Assembly (NCBI RefSeq): GCF_900104065.1
Contig: NZ_FNLC01000001.1
Coordinates: 992,001-1,056,000 of the forward strand
Length of the DNA stretch: 64,000 bases
Reading direction: 5' to 3'
Source of the DNA: Natronobacterium texcoconense
GTDB lineage: Archaea; Halobacteriota; Halobacteria; Halobacteriales; Natrialbaceae
Numbering within the stretch: position 1 is the stretch's first letter; each line of letters begins with the position of its first letter. The notes under the pieces were generated by a model, which saw only the letters and a program-made list of their open reading frames with translations, made no database searches and was not told where the DNA came from. The position numbers and the translations under genes were made by a program. Shown here one piece after another: positions 17,096 through 25,775 of this stretch.

Positions 17096-17740
17096 ATGAA
17101 ACGTCGTACATTCGTCGCCGGGGCAAGTGTAAGTGGACTGATGGCTCTGTCTGGATGTCTGGGAGTGATCGGGATGGACGAACACACCTCGACGCCTGCC
17201 GGCGTCGCCGCCACCGCCCGCGAGGAGACAGGCTACGAGCAGACCAACGTCGACGAAGTCGTCGTCGAAGAGACGGTCGGCACCGACGCCCTCTCGGAGG
17301 AGGTCGTCGTCATCAACCACCTGACCGAACACGAGAAAGCAGTCGGCGTCGGACCGCTCGAGCAGGAAGCAGCCGTCTTCGTGGTGCTCTCGACACCCCA
17401 GATCGGACTGGCTGGCCAGCAGTTCAATCCGGTCGAGGAGATGTCGGCGTCCGAACTCGTCGACCTGCTCGAGGACGATTACGACGACATCAGCAACGTC
17501 TCGCTCGAGGAGGAGTCGTCGATCACCATCCTCGAGCAGTCGACGACCGTCTCGCGGTTCAGTGCCGACGCCGTGTTCAGTGGATTCGATCTCGAGGTCG
17601 ACCTTCACGTCAGCGAAGCTGTCGAGACCGACGACGACCTGGTCGTCACGATCGGCGTCTATCCGCAGGAAGTCCGGGCACAAGAGGAAGAGAACGTCCA
17701 CGCGCTCATGGAGAACGTGACGGCGAGTATCGAGGAGTAG
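17096..17740 (+). CDS. Tat-type lipoprotein, DUF6517-like
   Basis: 214 residues. The signal peptide has the RR pair at residues 3-4, a short hydrophobic stretch and the lipobox LSGC (Cys21), so it is likely a Tat-exported lipid-anchored protein. The mature part (YEQTNVDEVVVEETVG, VGVGPLEQEAAVFVVLSTP) resembles haloarchaeal lipoproteins that I recall under DUF6517. Function unknown. A 76-bp gap separates it from the DUF2062 gene. Confidence 0.8.
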   Translation: MKRRTFVAGASVSGLMALSGCLGVIGMDEHTSTPAGVAATAREETGYEQTNVDEVVVEETVGTDALSEEVVVINHLTEHEKAVGVGPLEQEAAVFVVLSTPQIGLAGQQFNPVEEMSASELVDLLEDDYDDISNVSLEEESSITILEQSTTVSRFSADAVFSGFDLEVDLHVSEAVETDDDLVVTIGVYPQEVRAQEEENVHALMENVTASIEE

Positions 17741-17769
17741 ACGACGAAAACGCTTCCCGCGATTGGGCT

Positions 17770-17985
17770 CTATATCATCGTTCCGTATGCGAGGATACCG
17801 ATACCGACGAGTGTGATGACGGCACCCGTCGCTTTCGTCACCGCGATTCGGTCGTCGTATTCGATGGTCTCGTCCTCGAGCGGCGTCATCCCCTGTCGGC
17901 GCTGGGCGTCGACGATCGCCGGCGCGTAGCGGACGCCGCCGATCCCGAGTGCGATCAGGACGAGGCCGGCGACGACCGCGAACAC
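17770..17985 (-). CDS. Small two-helix membrane protein
   Basis: 71 residues starting at a GTG (17985): FAVVAGLVLIALGIGGVRYAPAIV, a short charged loop (PLEDETIEYDDRIAV) and a second helix, AVITLVGIGILAYGTM. It starts 3 bp after the acyl-CoA dehydrogenase stop and is probably cotranscribed with it. No family recognised. Confidence 0.6.
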   Translation of the reverse strand: MFAVVAGLVLIALGIGGVRYAPAIVDAQRRQGMTPLEDETIEYDDRIAVTKATGAVITLVGIGILAYGTMI

Positions 17986-17988
17986 GGC

Positions 17989-19131
17989 TTACAGGCCGAG
18001 CTCTCGGCCGATGACGAGGTGCTGGATCTCGCTCGTCCCCTCGCCGATCTCCATCAGTTTGGCGTCGCGGTAGAACCGCTGTGGGGCGAAGTCCGTCGTG
18101 TACCCGTAGCCGCCCAGCACCTGGACGGCGTCCTCCGCGACCTCGCGTGCGGCCTCGCTCGCATCGAGCTTTGCGAGTGCCGACTCTCGCGTCACGGGTT
18201 CGCCGTCGTCGTAGGTCGTCGCGGCCTTGTGCGTCAGCAGGCGTGCGCGTTCGGTCTTCCGGTGCATGTCGACGATCTTGTCCCGGATCGCGTCGAACTC
18301 CGAGATCGGCTGGCCGAACTGCTCGCGTTCCTGGCTGTAGGCCTTTGCATGCTCGTAGGCACCCTGGGCCAGGCCCGTCGAGAGGGCGGCGATCGAGATT
18401 CGGCCGCCATCCAGAGTCTTTTTCGTCTGCTCCCACCCGTCGCCTTCCTCACCGAGCAGACGGTCTTCGGAGACGCGGACGTTCTCGAGTTGAATCTCGC
18501 AGGTCGGCGAAGCGTTCAGCCCCATCTTGTCCCAGACCGTCGTCACCTCGAAGCCGTCGTCTTCCTCGGGGTCGACGATGAACGTCGAGATGCCGTCGTA
18601 GCCGGCACCGGGTTCGGTGACGGCTTTGACGAGCACGGAACCTGCCTCGCTCGCGTTCGTGATGAACTGCTTGGTGCCGTTGATCACCCACTCGTCGCCG
18701 TCCTTCTCCGCGGTGGTGTTCATGTCGGAGGCGTCGGAGCCGCTGCCCGGTTCGGTCAGTGCCCAGCCGCCGAGGTACTCGCCTTCCGCGAGCGGACGCA
18801 GCCAGCGTTCTTTCTGTTCGTCGGTGCCGAACAGTTCGATCGGCTTCGACGCGAGCGACGTGTGTGCCACGTAGGAGAGCCCGATCGATCCGGAGACGCG
18901 ACCGAGTTCCTCGGCGACCAGCGAGTACATCAACGTGTCACCGCCGAGCCCGCCGTACTCCTCGGAGATGGGGACGCCCATCATATCCAGCTCCGCGAGC
19001 TGGTCGAAGATCTCCTCGGGGAATCGGTGTTCCTCTTCGATCTCCTGGGCGATCGGTTCGATCTCGTTTTCACAGAAGTCCCGGACGGTCTCCTGGATCA
19101 TCCGGTGTTCGTCGGACACGTCGAAGTCCAT
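17989..19131 (-). CDS. Acyl-CoA dehydrogenase
   Basis: 380 residues, a complete FAD-dependent acyl-CoA dehydrogenase that makes the trans-2-enoyl-CoA. Landmarks: GVPISEEYGGLGGD, WALTEPGSGSDASDM and WVINGTKQFITNA (FAD and substrate binding), GGRISIAA, LGGYGYTTDFAPQRFYRDAK and EIGEGTSEIQHLVIGRELG, in which the first Glu of GEGTSEI aligns with the catalytic base. ATG 19131 is preferred over an in-frame TTG at 19137. Chain-length or branched-chain specificity cannot be told; with the acyl-CoA ligase at 59611 it points to acyl-CoA use. Confidence 0.93.
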   Translation of the reverse strand: MDFDVSDEHRMIQETVRDFCENEIEPIAQEIEEEHRFPEEIFDQLAELDMMGVPISEEYGGLGGDTLMYSLVAEELGRVSGSIGLSYVAHTSLASKPIELFGTDEQKERWLRPLAEGEYLGGWALTEPGSGSDASDMNTTAEKDGDEWVINGTKQFITNASEAGSVLVKAVTEPGAGYDGISTFIVDPEEDDGFEVTTVWDKMGLNASPTCEIQLENVRVSEDRLLGEEGDGWEQTKKTLDGGRISIAALSTGLAQGAYEHAKAYSQEREQFGQPISEFDAIRDKIVDMHRKTERARLLTHKAATTYDDGEPVTRESALAKLDASEAAREVAEDAVQVLGGYGYTTDFAPQRFYRDAKLMEIGEGTSEIQHLVIGRELGL

Positions 19132-19211
19132 ACGCAATACTTGCCGGGGTAATGAATAAACGCACCGACACCGATCGACACGGTTGACAACACCAACCGC
19201 GTCGCAAGAGG

Positions 19212-20384
19212 TTACCAGCCGCGGCCGTCGTCTTCGTCCTCGTCGTCTCGCTCGGTGGTTTCGTCCCAGAGCGAGGACTCGCCGGTCTCCTCCTCGTCGC
19301 GGCCGTCAGCACCCCAGCGCCCGTCGGGTGCGGAGGGGCCTTCGTCCCGGTCGGTCGGTTCGACAGGTTCGTCACGATCCTCACGGACAGCCGCTCGCTG
19401 GTCAGGAATCAGGTCGAGGTCGGGGTTGGTGTCGCCGAGCAACAACAGCGCGTAGTACTGGAAGTAAGTACGGAACGGCATCTGGACGAGCCCGACCACC
19501 AGCAGGAACGCGAGCACGCCGAGGATCGCGACGGGTATCGCGAGCAACGCGCCGATCTCGCCGAGGAAGAAGAGCACGACCACGAGAATCACGAACGGGA
19601 TCGCGACCACCAGCCCGGCAATCGCCAGCAGGAAGGAGACGGCGATGCTGACGACGAGCTGGAGAATCCAGACGAGGATCAGGTAGACGCCGTACTCGGC
19701 GAGGTCCGACGTAACTGTTCCCCAGAAGCGACTCCAGCCGGAGAGGATATTTCGCCCCTCGAGGAGCATGATCGGTGCGACGAACTCGGACGTAAAGCGC
19801 ATCACGATGGCGTAGGGAGCGTAGAGGGCGACAGCCAGTACGAAGAGGAGGAACGCTGCTGCGGTGGACGAGAAGTCCTCGAGGATCGGGCCACCGACCG
19901 TCAGAAACAGCGCGATTCCGAGCCCACCGACGAGAAGTAACGTGAAGAGTCGGAACAGGACCAGCTGGAGGCCACGGACGAGGTTCTGCCACCCGAATCG
20001 CAGAATGCGCACCTCCTTCGATCGCAGCGACTCGACGAAGACGAACTCCATGATCGCGCTGATCACGGCAAAGAGTAGCCACAGGAAGAGCAAGACGACC
20101 AGCACGAGCGCCGCTATCGCGAGCAGGTCACCGGGGTCGACCCCCTCGGGCAACTCGTCAGCGACCGGTTCCTCGACGGCCGGCTCGTCGACGGCAGGGT
20201 CGTCGATTTCCGGTTCCTCTAGCAGCGGTTCGATCTCGCCCGGCGTAACGACACCGCCGCCCAGCCCCATTCCGCCGACGAAGAGAACGACGATAGCGAG
20301 TTTGAGCCACAGTCCGGCCCGGATCGGCAACAGGAGATTCCGCGTGGTATCGATCGCATCTCCGAGGTCGTCGATAGCGTCCAT
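19212..20384 (-). CDS. Polytopic membrane protein, DUF7544-like
   Basis: 390 residues. An N-terminal helix is followed by an acidic periplasm-facing or cytosolic loop (PEIDDPAVDEPAVEEPVADE), then about six transmembrane stretches and a strongly acidic tail rich in D, E and R. RFTSEFVAPIMLLEGRNILSGWSRFW resembles a conserved block of haloarchaeal membrane proteins with glycerophosphodiesterase-type membrane domains. Function unknown. The ATG at 20384 is preferred to a GTG six bases upstream. A TATA-like TATTATTTTC lies 27-36 bp upstream on the minus strand. Confidence 0.7.
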   Translation of the reverse strand: MDAIDDLGDAIDTTRNLLLPIRAGLWLKLAIVVLFVGGMGLGGGVVTPGEIEPLLEEPEIDDPAVDEPAVEEPVADELPEGVDPGDLLAIAALVLVVLLFLWLLFAVISAIMEFVFVESLRSKEVRILRFGWQNLVRGLQLVLFRLFTLLLVGGLGIALFLTVGGPILEDFSSTAAAFLLFVLAVALYAPYAIVMRFTSEFVAPIMLLEGRNILSGWSRFWGTVTSDLAEYGVYLILVWILQLVVSIAVSFLLAIAGLVVAIPFVILVVVLFFLGEIGALLAIPVAILGVLAFLLVVGLVQMPFRTYFQYYALLLLGDTNPDLDLIPDQRAAVREDRDEPVEPTDRDEGPSAPDGRWGADGRDEEETGESSLWDETTERDDEDEDDGRGW

Positions 20385-20410
20385 TTGCACGCCAGTAGCG
20401 TCCCATCAGT

Positions 20411-20522
20411 GAAAATAATACTGTTCTGACGTTCTCGGTCGGCTCGAGCGCCGATCTGCCGATCGATCAGGGTAGCCGCTCCGGTGACACATCCGGTTGG
20501 CGATACTTCGGGACGCATTTAA
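20411..20522. promoter_or_regulatory. Divergent promoter pair for the DUF7544-like and kinase genes
   Basis: Minus-strand TATTATTTTC (20411-20420) serves the membrane protein gene; plus-strand TTTAA (20518-20522) lies 25 bp before the kinase ATG at 20547. Both spacings predict leaderless or very short leaders. Confidence 0.5.
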
Positions 20523-20546
20523 CTTGGAAGCCCCAGTGTCTTCCGT

Positions 20547-21356
20547 ATGGATATCCGCCAGCTCGTCCGCGGCAGCGTCGAGTGGGACCGCATCGAGCGC
20601 GTCATCCACACGCTGGCGGACCGACACGACCGCGAAATCGTTCGCGTCGAGTTTCTCGAGGCCGACAACTGGCTGTCGACGCCCTGTGTCATCGACGACG
20701 AGTGGTTCGTCAAGATCGTTTCGCGACAGAACGCACTCGTCCACGCTGTCCTCACGACCGGGCGAAACGTTGGCGCCGTCTCCGCGGGCACCGGTGGCTT
20801 CTTCGACCGGTTCGATACGCCTCGCGAGATGGTCGAACACGAACACGAGGCGACCCAGCGGATGCGAGAAATCGGCATCAACGCCCCTCGACCGATCGAG
20901 GCGTTCGAAGTGAACGGCCTGGGAGTGCTCGTCCTCGAGTATCTCCCCGACTTCGAATCGCTGGGAACGGTCTCGAACGAGGTCGTCGCCGAACGCGCAC
21001 CGGAGCTGTTCGAGATGCTCGCGACGTTACACGATCACGGCCTCGCCCACGGCGATCTTCGGGCCGAAAACATCCTCATCTGTGACGGAAACCTCTACTT
21101 CATCGACGCCACGAACGTCCACGAGGACCGCGTCGCGGAGACGACGGCCTACGACCTCGCCTGTGCACTCGCCGTCCTCGAGCCCCGAATCGGTGCGCGA
21201 CGGTCGGTCGAGGCGGCAGCGAGCATCTACGACCCTGACGACCTGCTCGCAGCCCGCCGGTTTCTGGATTTCGTCCGACTGCGTCCGGATCACGAGTTCG
21301 ACTCGACGCAACTGCGCAGCGAACTCGAGAAAGCAGCGGAACTGAGCCGATACTGA
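20547..21356 (+). CDS. RIO/Bud32-like atypical protein kinase
   Basis: 269 residues. A winged-helix-like N-terminus is followed by a small kinase fold: VKIVSRQN holds the likely ATP-anchoring Lys, EHEHEATQRMREIGI the helix-C Glu, VLEYLPDF the hinge, HGDLRAENILI the catalytic loop (Asp and Asn) and LYFIDATN the metal-binding Asp in place of DFG. The activation segment is very short, as in RIO and Bud32 kinases. The substrate may be a protein or small molecule. It converges on the symporter gene with a T-run between them. Confidence 0.78.
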   Translation: MDIRQLVRGSVEWDRIERVIHTLADRHDREIVRVEFLEADNWLSTPCVIDDEWFVKIVSRQNALVHAVLTTGRNVGAVSAGTGGFFDRFDTPREMVEHEHEATQRMREIGINAPRPIEAFEVNGLGVLVLEYLPDFESLGTVSNEVVAERAPELFEMLATLHDHGLAHGDLRAENILICDGNLYFIDATNVHEDRVAETTAYDLACALAVLEPRIGARRSVEAAASIYDPDDLLAARRFLDFVRLRPDHEFDSTQLRSELEKAAELSRY

Positions 21357-21370
21357 TCGTCTCGAGCGAG

Positions 21371-21377
21371 AAAAAAA
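21371..21377 (-). terminator. T7 tract after the symporter gene
   Basis: Seven consecutive T on the minus strand, 19-25 bp beyond the symporter stop codon, typical of intrinsic archaeal termination. Confidence 0.5.
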
Positions 21378-21395
21378 GTCGAACGCGACGTCCGA

Positions 21396-22805
21396 TCAGG
21401 CGCTGGTCGGCGTCGGCGTCGCCGAATCGCTCGTGAGGTAGCTAACGACGACGATGAGCACCGCGGCAACCGGCGCTGCGACGATCACCGCGTCGAGCCC
21501 GTACGGGCTGGCGAGTACCGTGTCCCACGTGATCGCGAGCACGGCACCGGCGATCATCCCGGTGAGGCCGCCGACCTTCGTCAGGCGGTCACGCATCAGG
21601 AAGATCGCCAGCAGTGGCGGCGTGATCGCCGCACCGTAGGCGGTGTAGGAGTACATCTGGACCTCGAGGATCGTCGGGAAGTACTGTCCGAGGACGAACG
21701 CGAAGACCCCGAGGACGATCACGCAAATTCGAGTCAGCCAGAAGACCTGTCGGTCGGAGGCGTCGGGGTTGATCAGCCCCTTGTAGAGGTCCTGGGAGAT
21801 GTTGGTACAGGCCGACAGCAGGTAGGAGCTACCGGTCGTGATGATGAACGCTGCGGCGGCGGCGAGCAAGATACCGCCGATCCAGACCGGAATCTCCGTC
21901 GTCGTCGCGATCAGCGCCATCCCGGGGTCGAGTTCGGGGAACATCGCACGGGAGGCGAAGGCGATCACGGGGACGAGCGTCATCGCCGCCGCGACGCCGA
22001 CGAACCAGGCGATCAGTCCCGTATTGGTTCCCTCGTCGGTTTCACCGGCGATGATTCGCTGGTACATGTTCTGGTCCGCGAGGATCAGGAGCAGCGGCGG
22101 TGCCCACAGCGCGAAGAACTGCAGGAAGGTGAGGTCCCCGAGCGCGTCGAAGTGGGTTTCGGGGACGTTGGCGGCGATTCCTTCCATGCCGCCGGCGTTG
22201 AGAATCACGAACGGGACGGCGACGATGAGACCGATGAGCATCAGGAACGCGCTGATCGCGTCCGTGTACGCGACGGACATGAGTCCGCCCATCGCCGCGA
22301 GCGCGATGATGATACCGGTTCCGATCAGCGTCCCCTGGGTGACCGAGATACCGGTAGTGACGTTCAGCACGAACCCGAGTCCGATGAACTGGTAGGAGAC
22401 GATTCCCACGTAAGCGAAGGCGATGACGAGCAGGCTGATGACCTTGCCTTCCTTCCCCAGTTCCTCCTCGATCATCTCGGGGATGGTCAGTTTATCGAAC
22501 GCACGGATTCGTGGCGCGAGCAGGAACAGAACGCCGATACCGATGAGCGCAGCCGTCCCGAACAGCAACGCCGGCCAGAACCCGTTATCGTACGCGATCG
22601 AGTTCGCGCCGCCGGTAACCGTTCCCGACCCCATCCAGGTGGCCATCAGCGTCCCGGCGATGATCACCGCGCCGAGACTCCGGCCGGCGACCATGAAGTC
22701 CTCCGCTGTGTTCGTCTTTCCGTACGCCCAGACACCGACGCCGAGCATGACGACCAGATACCCGGCGACGATGTACAGTAACGTTACGTCGGATTCGACT
22801 GCCAT
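21396..22805 (-). CDS. Sodium:solute symporter (SSS family)
   Basis: 469 residues with about 13 hydrophobic segments. YGKTNTAEDFMVAGRSLG and MGSGTVTGGANSIAYDNG are the family's N-terminal blocks; GGLMSVAYTDAISAFLML is the SSS signature region with the Na+-site residues, and ITTGSSYLLSACTNISQDLYK lies later. It imports an organic solute with Na+. It is divergent from an M24/creatinase-like gene, so the imported solute may be that enzyme's substrate (creatine-like, ectoine-like or a dipeptide). ATG 22805 sits 26 bp from a TTTTTAA element. Confidence 0.92.
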   Translation of the reverse strand: MAVESDVTLLYIVAGYLVVMLGVGVWAYGKTNTAEDFMVAGRSLGAVIIAGTLMATWMGSGTVTGGANSIAYDNGFWPALLFGTAALIGIGVLFLLAPRIRAFDKLTIPEMIEEELGKEGKVISLLVIAFAYVGIVSYQFIGLGFVLNVTTGISVTQGTLIGTGIIIALAAMGGLMSVAYTDAISAFLMLIGLIVAVPFVILNAGGMEGIAANVPETHFDALGDLTFLQFFALWAPPLLLILADQNMYQRIIAGETDEGTNTGLIAWFVGVAAAMTLVPVIAFASRAMFPELDPGMALIATTTEIPVWIGGILLAAAAAFIITTGSSYLLSACTNISQDLYKGLINPDASDRQVFWLTRICVIVLGVFAFVLGQYFPTILEVQMYSYTAYGAAITPPLLAIFLMRDRLTKVGGLTGMIAGAVLAITWDTVLASPYGLDAVIVAAPVAAVLIVVVSYLTSDSATPTPTSA

Positions 22806-22830
22806 GTCGTGGGAATGCAAGACACACCAC

Positions 22831-22924
22831 TTAAAAACACCCCCGACCGAAAGTTACTCACAGATAGTTATACGTAGTAAACAGGACGAAACTAGCCGAC
22901 CGTTGGTCGGGTCCGGTTTTAATA
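22831..22924. promoter_or_regulatory. Divergent promoters with dyad between symporter and M24 genes
   Basis: TTTTTAA on the minus strand (22831-22837) is 26 bp from the symporter ATG; TTTTAATA on the plus strand (22917-22924) is 25-32 bp from the M24 ATG. A perfect dyad CCGACC-GTT-GGTCGG (22896-22910) lies just upstream of the second TATA and could bind a shared regulator. Confidence 0.6.
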
Positions 22925-22948
22925 CCGACAGTCGTCTGGTGTCACCCG

Positions 22949-24121
22949 ATGACAGACCTCACGATTTCTCGAGCGGAACACCGCGAACGGAAACGAGAGT
23001 TACTCGAATACGCCGCCGAGGACGGGTACGATGGCGTCGTCCTGTTCGGATCGTTGAACATCCACTACGTCAGCGGGATGTATCACCTCCCGACGGAGCG
23101 GCCGGTCGCGCTGGGAATCACCGACGAGCGGGTCGAGGCAGTCGTCCCGCGACTCGAGCAGGAACACGCCTCGCGAGACGACTTCCTGATCGACGAGGTG
23201 ACGACCTACTTCGAATACCCACAGGACGATCCGATGGAACAGGTTGCGGAGATGTGCGAGCGCCTCGGACTGGCGAACGGCTCGATCGCGGTCGACTCCG
23301 ATGGGAGTCCCGCCCGCAACGGCTACACAGGCCCTTCGCTCTCTGACCTACTCTCCGGCGACGTCGGCGTCGAAGACTACATCACCGACATGCGTGAGAC
23401 GAAAAGCGACGCCGAGATCGAACTCATCCGGGAGGCAAGCGTCTGGGCGAACCTCGGTCACCGGCTCCTGCAGGAACGGATCGAGGTCGGCCGCCGCCCG
23501 ATCGAGGTTCGTGCGGAGGTCGAGGCCGAAGCAGTCAAGTCGATGCTCGACACGCTCGGCGACCGCTACGAGATGCGCTCGTGGGCCAATCCGATGCAGT
23601 GTCTGTTCACGACCGGTGACGTGACCGGACTCCCCCACAGCATGGACCAGACGACGCGGATCGAACGCGGCGACAACATCGTCACCATCGTCAAGCCGAA
23701 CGTCGGCGGCTACACGACCGAACTCGAGCGGACGATGTTCGTCGGCGAGGTCTCCGACGAGAAGCGGGATTACTTCGAGATCATGAAAGAATCCCAGGAC
23801 ATCGCGATCGAAGCGATCGAACCCGGGGTCGAGTACGCCACTGTCGAGGAGGTCGTCGTCGACTACTACGAGGAACAGGGCGTCGCGGAGTACACCCAAC
23901 ACCACGTCGGCCACAATATCGGTCTGGAGGGCCACGAGCGGCCGTTCCTCGACGTCGACCAGGACGGCGAAATCCGACCGGGCGAACTGTTCACCGTCGA
24001 ACCCGGCTTCTACGTTCCCGGCCTGGGCGGATTCAGACACTCCGACACGGTGCTCGTGACCGAGGAAGGGACGGAGACGCTGACGTACTATCCACGAGAC
24101 CTCGAGAGTCTGATCGTTTGA
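22949..24121 (+). CDS. M24 'pita-bread' family protein with lost metal ligands (creatinase/ectoine-hydrolase-like)
   Basis: 390 residues with a creatinase-type N domain (YDGVVLFGSLNIHYVSGMY) and an M24 catalytic domain. In aminopeptidase P the metal ligands are D, D, H, E, E. Aligned here, the first Asp is Ile (GDNIVTIVKPNVGGY), the second is Glu (TTELERT), the His stays (HVGHNIG), the first Glu stays (TVEPGFY) and the last is Ser (GFRHSDTVLV). With three of five ligands changed, a metal peptidase is unlikely. Metal-free relatives such as creatinase, or diverged ones such as ectoine hydrolase, are better models. Pairing with a solute symporter supports catabolism of a small imported compound. 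Confidence 0.82.
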   Translation: MTDLTISRAEHRERKRELLEYAAEDGYDGVVLFGSLNIHYVSGMYHLPTERPVALGITDERVEAVVPRLEQEHASRDDFLIDEVTTYFEYPQDDPMEQVAEMCERLGLANGSIAVDSDGSPARNGYTGPSLSDLLSGDVGVEDYITDMRETKSDAEIELIREASVWANLGHRLLQERIEVGRRPIEVRAEVEAEAVKSMLDTLGDRYEMRSWANPMQCLFTTGDVTGLPHSMDQTTRIERGDNIVTIVKPNVGGYTTELERTMFVGEVSDEKRDYFEIMKESQDIAIEAIEPGVEYATVEEVVVDYYEEQGVAEYTQHHVGHNIGLEGHERPFLDVDQDGEIRPGELFTVEPGFYVPGLGGFRHSDTVLVTEEGTETLTYYPRDLESLIV

Positions 24122-24255
24122 TCGACGCGCCGAACGGTACTCGAGGTGTCACGTCCTCGGCCGTTCGCTGTACGAATAACCACTGATCATAGTATTTTCC
24201 GGACATCCGTTCCGAAAACACAACATAGAAAGCGTCCCTCGAGACAGGTATACAC

Positions 24256-24975
24256 ATGAGTCTGAAGGGAGAGGTATCGAGCGTTCGGCTGACCCTCGAT
24301 CTGTGGCACCCGAACTGCTGGGCGATCGAGTCGACCGATCGAACGGGCGGCGGCGTGCTTGCTCACGCGGTGTACAACTCGCCGATGACCGACGAAAGCC
24401 CGGAGACGGTCCGGGGGCTGTTTACGGCGTTCGGCGACACGTCGGACGAAGTCGAACAACTCCTCGACGCGATCCGGGAGTCCGAGCACTCGGGCGAAGT
24501 GTTCGAACTGCAGGAACGGTTCGGCCGCGCTCGCAACGCACCGGGCAACGTCGTCCGCGAGTTCTTCCTCGAGTACGATCCGAACGAGATGGTCTGTCCG
24601 ACCTTGCTGAAAAACGGGTTCGTCCACAGCGCACCGGTCCGGATCGAGGACGGCAGCGAGGAGTGGAACCTCTGTTTCGCCGGCGATCGCTCCGAGATCG
24701 AGGAGTCGTTAGACGAGGTTCGCGAACAGAGCGGTGCCGAAGTGACGGTGACGTCGATCACGACGTCGGATACGCCCGAGCGTTCGACCCGCGACGAACG
24801 GCTCGATACGCTGACGACGGCCCAGCGAGAGGTGTTCGAACACGCCCGCGAAGCCGGCTACTACGAGTGGCCAAGAGAGATCACGACTCGCGAACTGGCC
24901 GCCGACATGGACCTCGCGAAGTCGACGCTGCTCGAGCACTTGCGACGAGCGGAGTCGAAACTGCTCGACCCCTGA
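24256..24975 (+). CDS. Bat-type HTH-10 transcriptional regulator
   Basis: 239 residues. The N-terminal part, VRLTLDLWHPNCWAIESTDRTGGGVLAHAVY, is the beta-rich sensor-like domain of bacterio-opsin-activator-type regulators; the C-terminal part, LTTAQREVFEHAREAGYYEWPREITTRELAADMDLAKSTLLEHLRRAESKLL, is the HTH-10 DNA-binding domain. Haloarchaea encode many such proteins; ligand and targets are not evident. It is monocistronic. Position next to the symporter/M24 pair suggests, but does not show, control of that pair. Confidence 0.88.
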   Translation: MSLKGEVSSVRLTLDLWHPNCWAIESTDRTGGGVLAHAVYNSPMTDESPETVRGLFTAFGDTSDEVEQLLDAIRESEHSGEVFELQERFGRARNAPGNVVREFFLEYDPNEMVCPTLLKNGFVHSAPVRIEDGSEEWNLCFAGDRSEIEESLDEVREQSGAEVTVTSITTSDTPERSTRDERLDTLTTAQREVFEHAREAGYYEWPREITTRELAADMDLAKSTLLEHLRRAESKLLDP

Positions 24976-25472
24976 ATCGTTCTTGTTTTGCAGACAGTCG
25001 CAAACTAGGTCGGTAATCGGTTGACGACGCACTTGTCGCAGTCATCAATAGTGGCTGACTGTACGCTCTGTATGCTACATGTCGTTACACGGTAACAGCG
25101 CGAAAGCCCACGAGTTTACTCGTGGGATGAAGCACGTAAGCTTTAACCAGACTTTGTACAATACTACCACGTGCCGAGGTCGAGGTAAGGATACGCACCC
25201 ATACGGGGTAGATGAAGCCCGCTATCTCGACCGGGGGTCGTACTGACCCGACCCAGAACGCAAGTCGTTCGAGGACTCGAACGGACTTGCGAACCTCCCC
25301 AACTTGTGGGACCCCCGTCCGTGACGGGAACCCCACGACTTCAGTCGTGGGAGGAGGTCAGTACCAGCTATAGCTTCGCTCGCCACTGCACGGATACGGA
25401 TACTCCAGTCCGAGACCACTCAAAGCGTCCACACGATAAGGGCTAAGTAAGCTGGCTCACATTGTACACATA
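24976..25472. other. 497-bp region holding a non-autonomous IS200/IS605-like element
   Basis: No gene is supported. Most of it is the element described at 25088-25361; the remainder is the leader of the toxin-antitoxin pair. Confidence 0.6.
25088..25361. mobile_element. IS200/IS605-derived non-autonomous element (PATE/MITE-like) or omega-RNA remnant
   Basis: Two similar hairpins bracket about 205 bp without a gene: CCCACGAG-TTTA-CTCGTGGG (25107-25126) and CCCACGAC-TTCA-GTCGTGGG (25332-25351), the second followed by GAGGAGGTCA, the end I know from haloarchaeal IS200/IS605 elements after tnpB. Inside lie a 14-bp stem with one bulge (25260-25290) and a small CCCGTC-CGT-GACGGG hairpin. No tnpA or tnpB remains. 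Palindrome-associated elements of this kind have been described in haloarchaea. The internal structure could also encode an omega-like RNA. Exact ends are uncertain. Confidence 0.7.
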
Positions 25473-25775
25473 ATGAGTAGCGACAAGAAGCGCGTCCAGT
25501 TTCGAGCACCGTATCGGCTCATCGACCGTACCGATGCCCTCGCTGACGTTCTCGGAGAGGATCGAACGGACATCCTCGTAACTGCGCTCCGGGAATACCT
25601 CCAGGAGGCCGCTCACGATGACGCGCTTACTCAAGAAATCGCGGCCGCCTACTACGACGACGAGATAACCTTCGAGCAACTCAAAGCACTCGTCCGCGCT
25701 GAAGAGGCAGCGAACCTCCGGGTGTTGAAACAGCAACTGGATGAGGACTTCATCGACGAGGTCGCCGACGCATAG
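25473..25775 (+). CDS. Ribbon-helix-helix antitoxin-like protein
   Basis: 100 residues. KRVQFRAPYRLIDRTDALADVLGEDRTDILVTALREYLQE follows the ribbon-helix-helix pattern (beta strand, helix, turn, helix), with a charged C-terminal half that could wrap the toxin. It ends immediately before the ATG of the PIN gene, the classic antitoxin-toxin order. Expected to bind DNA and repress its own operon. Confidence 0.82.
   Translation: MSSDKKRVQFRAPYRLIDRTDALADVLGEDRTDILVTALREYLQEAAHDDALTQEIAAAYYDDEITFEQLKALVRAEEAANLRVLKQQLDEDFIDEVADA

Noticed and set aside
24190..24215. Imperfect dyad TTTTCCGGA...TCCGAAAA before the Bat-type HTH gene
   Set aside because: One-base offset breaks the symmetry, and the site is not repeated elsewhere in the window.
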